Source of the DNA: Myxococcales bacterium | GTDB lineage: Bacteria; Myxococcota; UBA727; JABDBI01 | Reading direction: 5' to 3' | NCBI GenBank assembly: GCA_023248545.1 | Contig: JAHFEF010000002.1 | Span: forward strand, 78,908 to 114,668 | DNA length: 35,761 nt | The notes under the pieces: model-generated | Database searches by the model: none | The model's input: the letters and a program-made list of their open reading frames with translations, nothing else | Told to the model about the DNA's origin: nothing | Part shown: positions 15,079 to 22,559 of the stretch, in pieces | Layout: each line of letters starts with the position of its first letter | Position numbering within the stretch: the stretch's first letter is position 1 | Position numbers and translations under genes: made by a program

Positions 15079-17853
15079 ATGGATCCCAAATACGATGCCA
15101 AATCCGTAGAGCTAAAATGGCGAAAAACCTTCGATCATGTCAAGTTTTTTGAACCAGATGCCTCAAAAAGCAATCCCTATGTCATTATGATGCCGCCACC
15201 CAATGTAACAGGCGTATTGCATAATGGCCACGCATTATTTGTGACTCTCCAGGATATTTTAATTCGCTTTCACCGCATGAAAGGCCGCAAAGCTCTCTGG
15301 TTACCGGGAACAGATCATGCTGGGATCGCCACCCAAACGGTTGTCGAACGAGAAGTCAAAAAAACAGATAATAAAACACGCCATGAATTAGGCCGTGAAG
15401 CTTTTGTCGAACGCATTTGGAGTTGGGTTCGCCAAAATGGCACAACAATTGTGAACCAAATGAAACAATTGGGCGCCTCTGCTGATTGGAGCCGGCACAA
15501 ATTTACACTGGATCCAGATTTGTCACACGCTGTGAACGAAGCCTTTGTGAGACTCTGGAACGATGGTCTTATTTACCGTGGCGAGCGCCTCGTGAACTGG
15601 GACCCGGGCACCCAGACGGCATTAAGTGACGAAGAAGTTGACCATGTAACTCGCAAGGGAGAGTTGTTTAAATTTGCCTACAAACTTAAAAATTCTGATG
15701 AACAAATCATTGTCGCAACCACCCGGCCCGAAACCATGCTGGGAGACACAGCGATTGCCATAAACCCCAAAGACGATCGCTATGCACACTTAGTGGGTCA
15801 ATTTGTTACACATCCCTTTTTTCCGGAACGCCCAATCCAAATTATTGCTGACCCGATGGTGGATCAAGAATTTGGCACAGGAGCCGTGAAAATTACGCCT
15901 GCTCACGATCACAATGACTTTGCACTCGGCGAGCGACACAAACTGGAACGCATTACTATTTTTACGCTGGATGCCAAAATCAATGAAAATGGCGGCACTT
16001 ATCAGGGTCTTGGGCGCTTTGAGGCACGTCGTAAAATCAAAGAAGACCTCGAAGCACTCGGCCTGGCCCACGACAGCGATCCGATCGAACACAATGTGAG
16101 CGTATCTTCAAGATCCGGTGAAGACATTGAGCCGCTCTTAAGCCGGCAATATTTTGTCAACACAAAAGACATGGCCCAGAAAGCCTACGACGCTGTGAAT
16201 TCAGGCCAAACAAGGATTATCCCAACAGCTTGGAAAAAAACCTATGACCATTTCATGCTCAATATCCAAGACTGGTGCATATCGAGGCAGCTTTGGTGGG
16301 GTCATCGAATTCCTGTTTATTATGATCTCAAAAAACTGGGCAATCGCAATTTAAACGATCTCACAGACCTTGAAGTTCGCGAATTATCCGTCGCCAGCAC
16401 GGAAGATCTCGTCGCCAAACACGGTGTCGATCAATATGCCCAAGAACCTGACGTCTTGGACACCTGGTTTTCTTCGGCATTGTGGCCATTTTCTACTTTA
16501 GGATGGCCTCAAGAAACAAAAGATTTAGAAACTTTCTATCCGTCGGCGGTGCTAGAAACCGGCTTCGATATTTTATTCTTCTGGGTAGCCCGCATGATGA
16601 TGTTCGGGATCCACTTCATGGGCAAACCGCCGTTCGCTGATATTTATCTCCACGCAATGGTTCGTGATGCCCATGGTCGAAAAATGTCCAAATCGCTAGG
16701 AAACGCCATCGATCCAGTCGATGTTATCGACGGAATTTCATTGGAAAATTTGCTGGCCAAGACAAAAACCTACCCGGTACCCGCAAAAATGCTCCCGCAA
16801 GTACTTGAAGGCCTCAAGAAAGATTACCCCGAAGGCATTCCGGCTTCTGGTGCCGACGGTTTGCGCTTAAGTCTGGCCATGTTGTCTGGCCAAGGACGTG
16901 ATGTCAAATTAGCGATCCCAAGAGTGTCTGGCTATCGAGCATTTTTAAATAAAATCTGGAATGCGACGCGATTTGCACTCATGCGCCTTGGGACAGAACC
17001 CGTTTTGCCCCTGCAACAAGTTCGAGCTAATTTAAAACTCGAAGACAAATATATTTTGTCTCGCTTAAACCAAGTAATTAACCAGATAGATAAAAATCTG
17101 AGTAACTATGAGTTCTCAGCTGCTTCAGAAACGCTCTATCAATTTTTTTGGACCGAGTTTTGCGACTGGTATATCGAACTGGCCAAACTGCGCATTGAAT
17201 CTCAAGAAGTGCGCAGTGTTTTGGTTGAATTGCTGTCTGCGAGCATAAGACTCCTGCACCCATTTTGTCCGTTTGTCACCGAAGAACTCTGGGCGAATTT
17301 GCCTGGCCACACAGGCTATTGTTCTTTTACCGAGTTCCCCAAGTCAAACGCATCGTATATTGATCTCAGCGCCGAACAAGATTTTAGAAAACTCCAGCAA
17401 GTGATCATCATGATTCGAAATGCACGCCAGGAATCAAACTTGCCCGCGCAGAAGAAACTACCGGCTGTCGTTCTCGCTCGCTCTCAGACAGATCTTGATT
17501 TTATAGCAACCTATCAAGAAGCCATAACACGCCTTGCGCTATTAGAATCCGTCGAGTTTAAGCTGCGTGCAAACTACAAAATCCCCAAATTTTCTGCGGT
17601 TAATTCAGACTCTAGTTACGACACCGTGTTGCCGTTGGAAGGCCTGTTGGATCTCGACTCAGAAAAACAGCGCTTATCGAAAGAGCTCGAAAAAATCATG
17701 AAAGAACTGCAAGGCCTGGAACAGCGATTAGGCAACCCAGGCTTCGTGTCGAAGGCACCTCCTGAAGTTCTAGAACAGCATAGAGCTCAACAAGCTGATC
17801 TATCTCAAAAGCGCGCTCGAATCGAAAACAGCCTGGGTCGGTTAAACGGCTGA
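15079..17853 (+). CDS. valS: valyl-tRNA synthetase
   Basis: ValRS charges tRNA-Val and edits mischarged threonine. From the ATG at 15079 the product is 924 residues, close to the bacterial norm. The class I HIGH motif is PPPNVTGVLHNGHAL, followed by PGTDHAGIATQ. The CP1 editing domain contains VATTRPETMLGDTAIA. The KMSKS loop is DAHGRKMSKSLGNAIDP. The anticodon-binding domain is present, and the C-terminal coiled coil is LDSEKQRLSKELEKIMKEL onward. The frame is open for 55 codons before this ATG, but that part is antisense to the barrel gene and lacks similarity. A TPR lipoprotein gene follows after 36 nt. Confidence 0.97.
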   Translation: MDPKYDAKSVELKWRKTFDHVKFFEPDASKSNPYVIMMPPPNVTGVLHNGHALFVTLQDILIRFHRMKGRKALWLPGTDHAGIATQTVVEREVKKTDNKTRHELGREAFVERIWSWVRQNGTTIVNQMKQLGASADWSRHKFTLDPDLSHAVNEAFVRLWNDGLIYRGERLVNWDPGTQTALSDEEVDHVTRKGELFKFAYKLKNSDEQIIVATTRPETMLGDTAIAINPKDDRYAHLVGQFVTHPFFPERPIQIIADPMVDQEFGTGAVKITPAHDHNDFALGERHKLERITIFTLDAKINENGGTYQGLGRFEARRKIKEDLEALGLAHDSDPIEHNVSVSSRSGEDIEPLLSRQYFVNTKDMAQKAYDAVNSGQTRIIPTAWKKTYDHFMLNIQDWCISRQLWWGHRIPVYYDLKKLGNRNLNDLTDLEVRELSVASTEDLVAKHGVDQYAQEPDVLDTWFSSALWPFSTLGWPQETKDLETFYPSAVLETGFDILFFWVARMMMFGIHFMGKPPFADIYLHAMVRDAHGRKMSKSLGNAIDPVDVIDGISLENLLAKTKTYPVPAKMLPQVLEGLKKDYPEGIPASGADGLRLSLAMLSGQGRDVKLAIPRVSGYRAFLNKIWNATRFALMRLGTEPVLPLQQVRANLKLEDKYILSRLNQVINQIDKNLSNYEFSAASETLYQFFWTEFCDWYIELAKLRIESQEVRSVLVELLSASIRLLHPFCPFVTEELWANLPGHTGYCSFTEFPKSNASYIDLSAEQDFRKLQQVIIMIRNARQESNLPAQKKLPAVVLARSQTDLDFIATYQEAITRLALLESVEFKLRANYKIPKFSAVNSDSSYDTVLPLEGLLDLDSEKQRLSKELEKIMKELQGLEQRLGNPGFVSKAPPEVLEQHRAQQADLSQKRARIENSLGRLNG

Positions 17854-17889
17854 TATCCAAGTGACCTACATTCGCGCTAACACAAATAA

Positions 17890-18669
17890 ATGCAGGTTAT
17901 TCTGGGTGTCTTTTCACTTTTTCTCCTGAGCAGCTGTGGGCGCATCGAAGCTCGAATCGAAGCCAATGACGGTTTCCAAGCTTACCAAAAGAAAGATTAT
18001 CTCTCGGCGATCGCCCACTATGAGGCCGCTCTCAAAGACTCACCCGATGATTTTACAGTCATCAGAAATCTGGGTTTTGCTCACTTAAGTGCTGCCCGTG
18101 AAGCCAAAAGCTCTGAAGAAACAAAGCATCATAACGACGAGGCTATCCAACATCTATTTCGGCTTGCCAAAGAGTACCCCGAAGACAAAGAACTTTCGGC
18201 ACTGTTAGTCGACACCTGGACACAAGCAGATCGACTGGGTGAAGCTGCGCTCTATTACCACGAATACGTCACACGCCTCCCTAACGATCCAGAAGCTTGG
18301 CGTGTGCTCGGCCAAATTGAAGTCCGTCGTGGCAACTACCCAGCGGCGCTAGAAACTTTTGAAAAACGCCTCGCGCTTGTTCCAAACGACATTCAAATTA
18401 CCGCCGGCAAAGCCATCCTGTGTTGGGAATGGCTCCGCTCGGGTGGCCTAGAGTCTAATGAGAAAGCAGTTCAAATCGCGACGCTGGGCTTAGAAGCCGC
18501 GCTCAGAGCGGACCAGCAAGATCCGAAACACCCGACGGCTCTCGTCTACGCAGGTCTTCTGCTCAGACAGCGAGCTTCTCATCAACAAGACCCCAAGGAA
18601 TCCCAGAAAGACTTACTCGAAGCCCAAAAAGTACTCGAACGTGTCAAAGCCAGAAACAAAGGAGCCTGA
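17890..18669 (+). CDS. TPR-repeat lipoprotein
   Basis: The 259-residue product starts MQVILGVFSLFLLSSCGR, a lipoprotein signal with lipobox LSSC. At least three tetratricopeptide-like repeats follow: FQAYQKKDYLSAIAHYEAAL, ALYYHEYVTRLPNDPEAW and EVRRGNYPAALETFEKRL. TPR proteins of this type act as envelope scaffolds. It lies immediately before tonB (9-nt gap), so it is probably part of the tonB/exbB/exbD/exbD transcription unit. Similar TPR-TonB-ExbBD neighbourhoods are known in myxobacteria, from memory. No Shine-Dalgarno sequence is visible; a weak TAACAC (17878-17883) 6 nt before the ATG could be a -10 box of a leaderless transcript. Confidence 0.8.
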   Translation: MQVILGVFSLFLLSSCGRIEARIEANDGFQAYQKKDYLSAIAHYEAALKDSPDDFTVIRNLGFAHLSAAREAKSSEETKHHNDEAIQHLFRLAKEYPEDKELSALLVDTWTQADRLGEAALYYHEYVTRLPNDPEAWRVLGQIEVRRGNYPAALETFEKRLALVPNDIQITAGKAILCWEWLRSGGLESNEKAVQIATLGLEAALRADQQDPKHPTALVYAGLLLRQRASHQQDPKESQKDLLEAQKVLERVKARNKGA

Positions 18670-18678
18670 TAGACCACA

Positions 18679-19341
18679 ATGTTTGAGTCCTATTTTTTGC
18701 ACCAAACAGCCTATCTTGAAACTGCGCGCAAACCCCTTGGAATTGCTTTTCTTGTCCATGTACTCGTGATCACACTCATATTGGTTGCTCCCTATTTGGT
18801 GATCAAACAAATACAGGCTCCTGTGTCGGCGTTATCCGTGTTCGAGGCGCTTCCACCACCGCCGCCACCCCCGGCCGGTGGATCGGCTACCAAGCCCAAA
18901 GACGAAGTCAAACCCAAAGAGCCTGACACACTCAAAGAACCTGACAAACCCCAAGAAATGCCCAAGCCTGATGATAAACCCAAAGTCGAAGGCGGCGTCG
19001 ATGGCGGCGTGGAGGGCGGAGTTCAAGGCGGCGTGGTCGGTGGCGTGCTATCAGATATTCCACCCACGCTTTTGGTAAAATCTCAGCAAAAATTAGCGGG
19101 CGATATGCCAGTATTTCCTGCAGCCGCCCGAGCACAAGGTCTATCAGCTACGATTGCTGCACGCATTTGTATCTCCGCCAAAGGTGATGTCACCAGTGTT
19201 AAAATCCTCAGGGGTTCGCCCGGGTTTGACGCGGCCGTCGAAAAAGCTTTGCTCACTTGGCAATATCAGCCTTATGTCGCTGGAAGCACTGCAATTCCTG
19301 CCTGCTTCCCGGTTTATTTCAACTTTAACTTAAAGGAGTAA
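18679..19341 (+). CDS. TonB family energy-transducing protein
   Basis: The 220-residue product has a short cytoplasmic N-terminus, one membrane helix (GIAFLVHVLVITLILVAPYL), a proline run (PPPPPPPAGG), a Lys/Pro/Glu-rich periplasmic spacer (KPKDEVKPKEPD), a GGV pentarepeat-like stretch (GGVDGGVEGGVQGGVVGGV) and a C-terminal TonB domain (AARAQGLSATIAARICISAK to AVEKALLTWQYQPY). TonB carries proton-motive energy from the ExbB/ExbD complex to outer-membrane receptors. The GGV spacer is characteristic of TonB proteins in the old Deltaproteobacteria, from memory. exbB follows after 4 nt. Confidence 0.92.
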   Translation: MFESYFLHQTAYLETARKPLGIAFLVHVLVITLILVAPYLVIKQIQAPVSALSVFEALPPPPPPPAGGSATKPKDEVKPKEPDTLKEPDKPQEMPKPDDKPKVEGGVDGGVEGGVQGGVVGGVLSDIPPTLLVKSQQKLAGDMPVFPAAARAQGLSATIAARICISAKGDVTSVKILRGSPGFDAAVEKALLTWQYQPYVAGSTAIPACFPVYFNFNLKE

Positions 19342-19345
19342 GTCA

Positions 19346-20023
19346 ATGGATTTTAGCTTAATAGAAATGTGGCACGCCATGGGGTTTTCGGCCCGAATCG
19401 TGGTGTTCGTATTGCTCTTCATGTCCATTTACGTCGTCGGCGTGACCATCGAGCGCTGGCGCTTTTTTAACAAGGGCAACAAAACAGCCAATTTATTGGT
19501 CAAAGCCCTGCGCGATTTGCTCCAAAAAGAAGGTGGTTCTTCGCTGCAGAAAACACGCGAGTTGGCAAAATCACACAGCGATAGCCCATTGGCGCCCGTG
19601 GTCGACGCAGCTTCTGAAGCTTTCATGAAAAAATCGAGCCACTTGGATGCACTCGATCTTGTTGTAGGGATCAACAGGGCTGTCGAACGAGCGATTGAGC
19701 GCCAAACTTCTGTTTTGAAAAAAGGCTTAGGCGGCCTCGCGACCATTGCATCGACAGCGCCGTTCGTCGGTCTATTCGGCACTGTTTTGGGAATTATTAA
19801 TTCTTTTCATTCGATGTCCCAAACGGGCTCTGGGGGGTTATCAACCGTCAGTGCTGGTATTTCAGAAGCCCTGGTGGTAACGGCATTTGGGCTCTTGGTG
19901 GCCATCCCATCTGTCGCGCTGTACAACTATTTTACAGGCTTGGTCGACAAACTGGTCGTCGACATGGACGAAGTCGCATCTGAGATGGTCGAAGCTGTGG
20001 TCTTGGACAGCAAAAAGGCTTAA
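19346..20023 (+). CDS. exbB: MotA/TolQ/ExbB proton channel family protein
   Basis: The 225-residue inner-membrane protein is the proton-channel scaffold of the TonB complex. It has an N-terminal helix (IVVFVLLFMSIYVVGVTIER), a long cytoplasmic region and two C-terminal helices. The family core is LATIASTAPFVGLFGTVLGI, then the FHSMSQTGSGGLSTVSAGI segment and ALVVTAFGLLVAIPSVALYN. AAGGAG lies 8 nt before the ATG. The TAA stop is followed after 2 nt by the ATG of the first exbD. It could also be called tolQ by similarity; the adjacent tonB and absence of tolA/tolB favour ExbB. Confidence 0.93.
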   Translation: MDFSLIEMWHAMGFSARIVVFVLLFMSIYVVGVTIERWRFFNKGNKTANLLVKALRDLLQKEGGSSLQKTRELAKSHSDSPLAPVVDAASEAFMKKSSHLDALDLVVGINRAVERAIERQTSVLKKGLGGLATIASTAPFVGLFGTVLGIINSFHSMSQTGSGGLSTVSAGISEALVVTAFGLLVAIPSVALYNYFTGLVDKLVVDMDEVASEMVEAVVLDSKKA

Positions 20024-20025
20024 AT

Positions 20026-20493
20026 ATGAACGCCTCGATTTTTCGACGTTTAGAGCTACTCGACACGGCATCTCGTCAAGCACGTCTCAAAGGCCAACGG
20101 GGTTCTGGAGCCGATGCCAGTATTAATATTACGCCATTGGTCGACGTTGTCTTAGTTTTGTTGATTATTTTCATGGTGGTTACACCCATGATCAACGACG
20201 GCCTGACACTTCCTTATGCCGAAAGCCCGGAACGCGTAGATGCCCATACAGATGATCTGAAGATTATTCTTAAGCACTCAGGTGAGCTCAAGATCGGCGA
20301 CAAAATAATCCAAGAAGCCCAACTGGGGGAAGCCTTGTCCAAAGAGTTATCTAGGAATCCCAACCGAATGGTCTATTTGTCGGCTGACAAGTCACTCCAG
20401 TTTTCAAAAATTAGACATATTTTGACCGGATTACGAGAAGCCGGTGTTTCACAGGCTGGCTTGGTGAGCACCATCAATCCAGAGGAGCCCTAA
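20026..20493 (+). CDS. exbD: ExbD/TolR family biopolymer transport protein, copy 1
   Basis: The 155-residue protein has the ExbD hallmark INITPLVDVVLVLLIIFMVV, whose Asp in the membrane helix takes part in proton transfer, followed by a periplasmic domain (DLKIILKHSGELKIGDKI, VYLSADKSLQFSKIRHILTG). The N-terminal cytoplasmic extension is about 40 residues, longer than in copy 2. AAAAGG lies upstream within the end of exbB. Copy 2 follows after 2 nt. Confidence 0.93.
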   Translation: MNASIFRRLELLDTASRQARLKGQRGSGADASINITPLVDVVLVLLIIFMVVTPMINDGLTLPYAESPERVDAHTDDLKIILKHSGELKIGDKIIQEAQLGEALSKELSRNPNRMVYLSADKSLQFSKIRHILTGLREAGVSQAGLVSTINPEEP

Positions 20494-20495
20494 CA

Positions 20496-20915
20496 ATGGC
20501 AGCAGCAGTCGGTGGCAACAAAGGTGGCGCTAAAGCCGAGATTAATATCACGCCTTTGGTGGACGTCGTATTGGTCTTATTGATTATTTTTATGGTAATT
20601 AGTCCGGGGGATTCGACTTATATCGCAAACGCCATCCCTAAAACCGCCCAGCTTGAGGACAACCAAGTGATCAGCAATGATCAGATCGTCTTGGAGCTAT
20701 TTGCCGATGGCAGAGCGGAATTAAACCAAAAAGAAATTAAGCACGCGGATTTTTCAACTACGCTTAAAACTCTTTTTGAAACACGTTCCGAGAAAAAGAT
20801 TTTTATTTCGGCAGAAAACGAATTGCCTTATGGCGAAGTAGTCAGTTGGATGGGATTGGCCAAGGGTGCTGGAGCTGATCTGATGGCGATTAAAATCAGT
20901 GACAGCGCAAACTAA
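20496..20915 (+). CDS. exbD: ExbD/TolR family biopolymer transport protein, copy 2
   Basis: The 139-residue second ExbD repeats the signature INITPLVDVVLVLLIIFMVI after a 20-residue Gly/Lys-rich N-terminus, with the periplasmic part QIVLELFADGRAELNQKEI and KIFISAENELPYGEVVSWM. GAGGAG lies 7 nt before the ATG. Two different ExbD subunits per operon are known in myxobacteria and others and may form heteromeric complexes. The stop overlaps the end of the convergent DUF1566 gene by 4 nt. Confidence 0.93.
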   Translation: MAAAVGGNKGGAKAEINITPLVDVVLVLLIIFMVISPGDSTYIANAIPKTAQLEDNQVISNDQIVLELFADGRAELNQKEIKHADFSTTLKTLFETRSEKKIFISAENELPYGEVVSWMGLAKGAGADLMAIKISDSAN

Positions 20916-21280
20916 TCAGCGCGTACACAGCGTACCCAATGAAGCATCAAAGCGCTTTCGGGGCGAGTCACGCCTGTTGTTGCATCGACAGTCAACGCCT
21001 CATGGCGCCTGGATTTAAGGGCCGTTGATGACCAATAGAAACCCTGGGGCTCCGTTTTGGGGCTCGCAATACGGGTCAATTCGCTGCTGGTAGGTAAACG
21101 CCAGTGTTTGTGGTCTTCTAAAGCCAAATTGTCGCAGTAAAATTGAGCCGTTGAAACAATCTCATAGTCCCCAAAGGTTCTTTTTGCGGTAACTTCTTTT
21201 TGCCAGTGCAGGCCAGCACCCAAGGTGGTACCTGCATAGCCAACAGATAAGAACAGTATGAATGAAGCCAATCCCCGCAC
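20912..21280 (-). CDS. secreted DUF1566 (Lcl C-terminal-like) domain protein
   Basis: About 122 residues from a GTG at 21278-21280. It has a signal peptide (MRGLASFILFLSVGYAG) and a DUF1566 pattern: HWRLPTSSELTRIASPK, GFYWSST and the terminal WVRCVR. DUF1566 is a small domain of the C-type-lectin/FGE-like type found in surface proteins; the molecular role is unknown. A TTG at 21322 extends the frame by 14 residues, but the GTG has GGGGG about 6 nt upstream and puts the hydrophobic stretch at the N-terminus. It is transcribed towards exbD and overlaps it by 4 nt. Confidence 0.72.
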   Translation of the reverse strand: MRGLASFILFLSVGYAGTTLGAGLHWQKEVTAKRTFGDYEIVSTAQFYCDNLALEDHKHWRLPTSSELTRIASPKTEPQGFYWSSTALKSRRHEALTVDATTGVTRPESALMLHWVRCVRAD

Positions 21281-21383
21281 AAAATACCCCCTGCTTTTTG
21301 AAAGCTTGAGGGTATATAACAACCCCCCGCAATCTTCGCTAAACAGGGGCTAGGTACTTGTTTTAAAATGATTTTATGGGTTT

Positions 21384-21459
21384 TGGCTCCGCGGAACGGA
21401 CTCGAACCGCTGACCCGGTGATTAACAGTCACCTGCTCTACCAACTGAGCTACCGCGGA
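21384..21459 (-). tRNA. tRNA-Asn (anticodon GTT)
   Basis: A 76-nt cloverleaf can be read on the minus strand. The acceptor stem is TCCGCGG paired with CCGCGGA. The D arm has GCTCAGTTGGTAGAGC, the anticodon loop CTGTTAATC gives GTT, and the T arm holds GGTTCGAGTCC. The discriminator is G and the 3' CCA is encoded. Read through by chance, this gene gives the familiar spurious peptide ending in VSGSSPF. Confidence 0.96.
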
Positions 21460-21469
21460 ATGCAGTCTC

Positions 21470-21499
21470 TTATCAATCAGAGCTGACGCCTGAAGTCAA
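21470..21499 (-). promoter_or_regulatory. promoter of tRNA-Asn
   Basis: On the minus strand TTGACT (21499-21494) and TGATAA (21475-21470) form a -35/-10-like pair with an 18-nt spacer. The -10 box ends 10 nt before the tRNA 5' end. The -35 box is good (5/6), the -10 box weak. Confidence 0.4.
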
Positions 21500-21540
21500 G
21501 CCTTGATTTCAAGCTCACCCCAGCGTACACCCGACTTATA

Positions 21541-22152
21541 ATGAAATTATTTGTTTTTGGCACACAAGGACGCATGAGCAAGAGCATTCGAGATCTGGCA
21601 CAGGTGATCAGCGCACCCGAAAAAAACTGCACCTTGGTAGATTTTACAGCACCGGCTGCTCTGGAATCCAATCTGGCCATCGCTTTGCAATATCAAGCGG
21701 CTTATTTGATTGGTACTACGGGTCTAAGCGAAGACCAATTCGAACAGCTGCACAGCGCAAGCAAGCATATTCCTGTTTTATGGGCTTCGAATACTTCGTT
21801 GGGCGCTAATCTGCTCTTTGAGCTCACTCACCTGGCCGCGAAAGCCCTGTCCGACTTCAAAGTTTCGATTCACGATACGCATCATGTTCATAAAAAAGAT
21901 TCACCCAGTGGTACGGCTTTAAGTCTTCAAAAAGCAGTCGGCCGGGATTGCCAGATAACCAGCGCCCGAATAGGCGAAATCGTGGGCGTTCATGAAGTTC
22001 TGTTTCAGAGCCCATATGAGACCCTGTTATTGAAACACGAAGCCTTAGACAGAAAAGTGTTCGCGCAAGGAGCCATTTTGGCTGCTCACTTTCTATCAAA
22101 GCAAAAGCCTGGTTTATACAGCATGAAAGACGTGTTAGGGTTTTCCAAATGA
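21541..22152 (+). CDS. dapB: 4-hydroxy-tetrahydrodipicolinate reductase (compact form)
   Basis: DapB reduces HTPA to tetrahydrodipicolinate in lysine/diaminopimelate synthesis. Visible are FGTQGRMSKSI (Gly-rich start of the Rossmann fold), VDFTAPAAL, LIGTTGLSEDQ, ASNTSLGANLLFEL and the active-site block HDTHHVHKKDSPSGTAL, with the HH pair, Lys and SGT. The C-terminus GLYSMKDVLGF is typical. At 203 residues it is about 60 shorter than usual. The missing part lies between GRMS and VDFTAPAAL, where the second and third Rossmann strands and the cofactor-selecting residue normally sit. The deletion looks clean, and the rest has no frameshift. The stop overlaps the next gene by 4 nt (ATGA). Confidence 0.9.
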   Translation: MKLFVFGTQGRMSKSIRDLAQVISAPEKNCTLVDFTAPAALESNLAIALQYQAAYLIGTTGLSEDQFEQLHSASKHIPVLWASNTSLGANLLFELTHLAAKALSDFKVSIHDTHHVHKKDSPSGTALSLQKAVGRDCQITSARIGEIVGVHEVLFQSPYETLLLKHEALDRKVFAQGAILAAHFLSKQKPGLYSMKDVLGFSK

Positions 22153-22559
22153 TCGACTGGAAACAACTGATTGAAACTGAAAGCAAAACTCAACGAAGCG
22201 CTCACACCGCGCCAGAGCTCGACTGGCGTCAGGAAGCTGCTTACAGCCTTTGCGAGCTTTATTACACTCAATACAGAACGCAGCGATATGGATCCAGTCA
22301 GCGTATCGATCTAAGACCAGGGTCAGATTTTAATCGATTTATGGATTCTCACATGGAGCCACTGAATCAATACGAAATTTGGGATGCTCTTTTTCCGAAT
22401 AAAGATTCAGCCGGGTCCGCCGGAGCCCTAGACGAAGCGCTGCATCTACTGGCAGACTCTAAGATTGTTGACCGCGTCTATTCAGGTGATATCGTCACGG
22501 TTCAAAAATTAGTGAACACGATTCGAAAAAAACGAGCCAAGTATTTGGATAACCTGTGA
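22149..22559 (+). CDS. hypothetical protein between dapB and icmF
   Basis: The 136-residue product is soluble and mixed-charge, with no signal peptide or membrane helix. It starts [17 protein letters not shown], has an aromatic stretch [19 protein letters not shown], and ends in a basic helix [20 protein letters not shown] do not recognise the family. The start overlaps dapB (ATGA) and the stop overlaps icmF (GTGA), so it is almost certainly translated and coupled to both. That position could mean a small partner of the mutase, but this rests on location only. Confidence 0.75.
   Translation: MIDWKQLIETESKTQRSAHTAPELDWRQEAAYSLCELYYTQYRTQRYGSSQRIDLRPGSDFNRFMDSHMEPLNQYEIWDALFPNKDSAGSAGALDEALHLLADSKIVDRVYSGDIVTVQKLVNTIRKKRAKYLDNL

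Noticed and set aside
21118..21444. Minus-strand open frame that starts inside tRNA-Asn
   Set aside because: Its N-terminus (VEQVTVNHRVSGSSPF) is the usual artefact of reading through a tRNA, and the rest is another frame of the DUF1566 gene.
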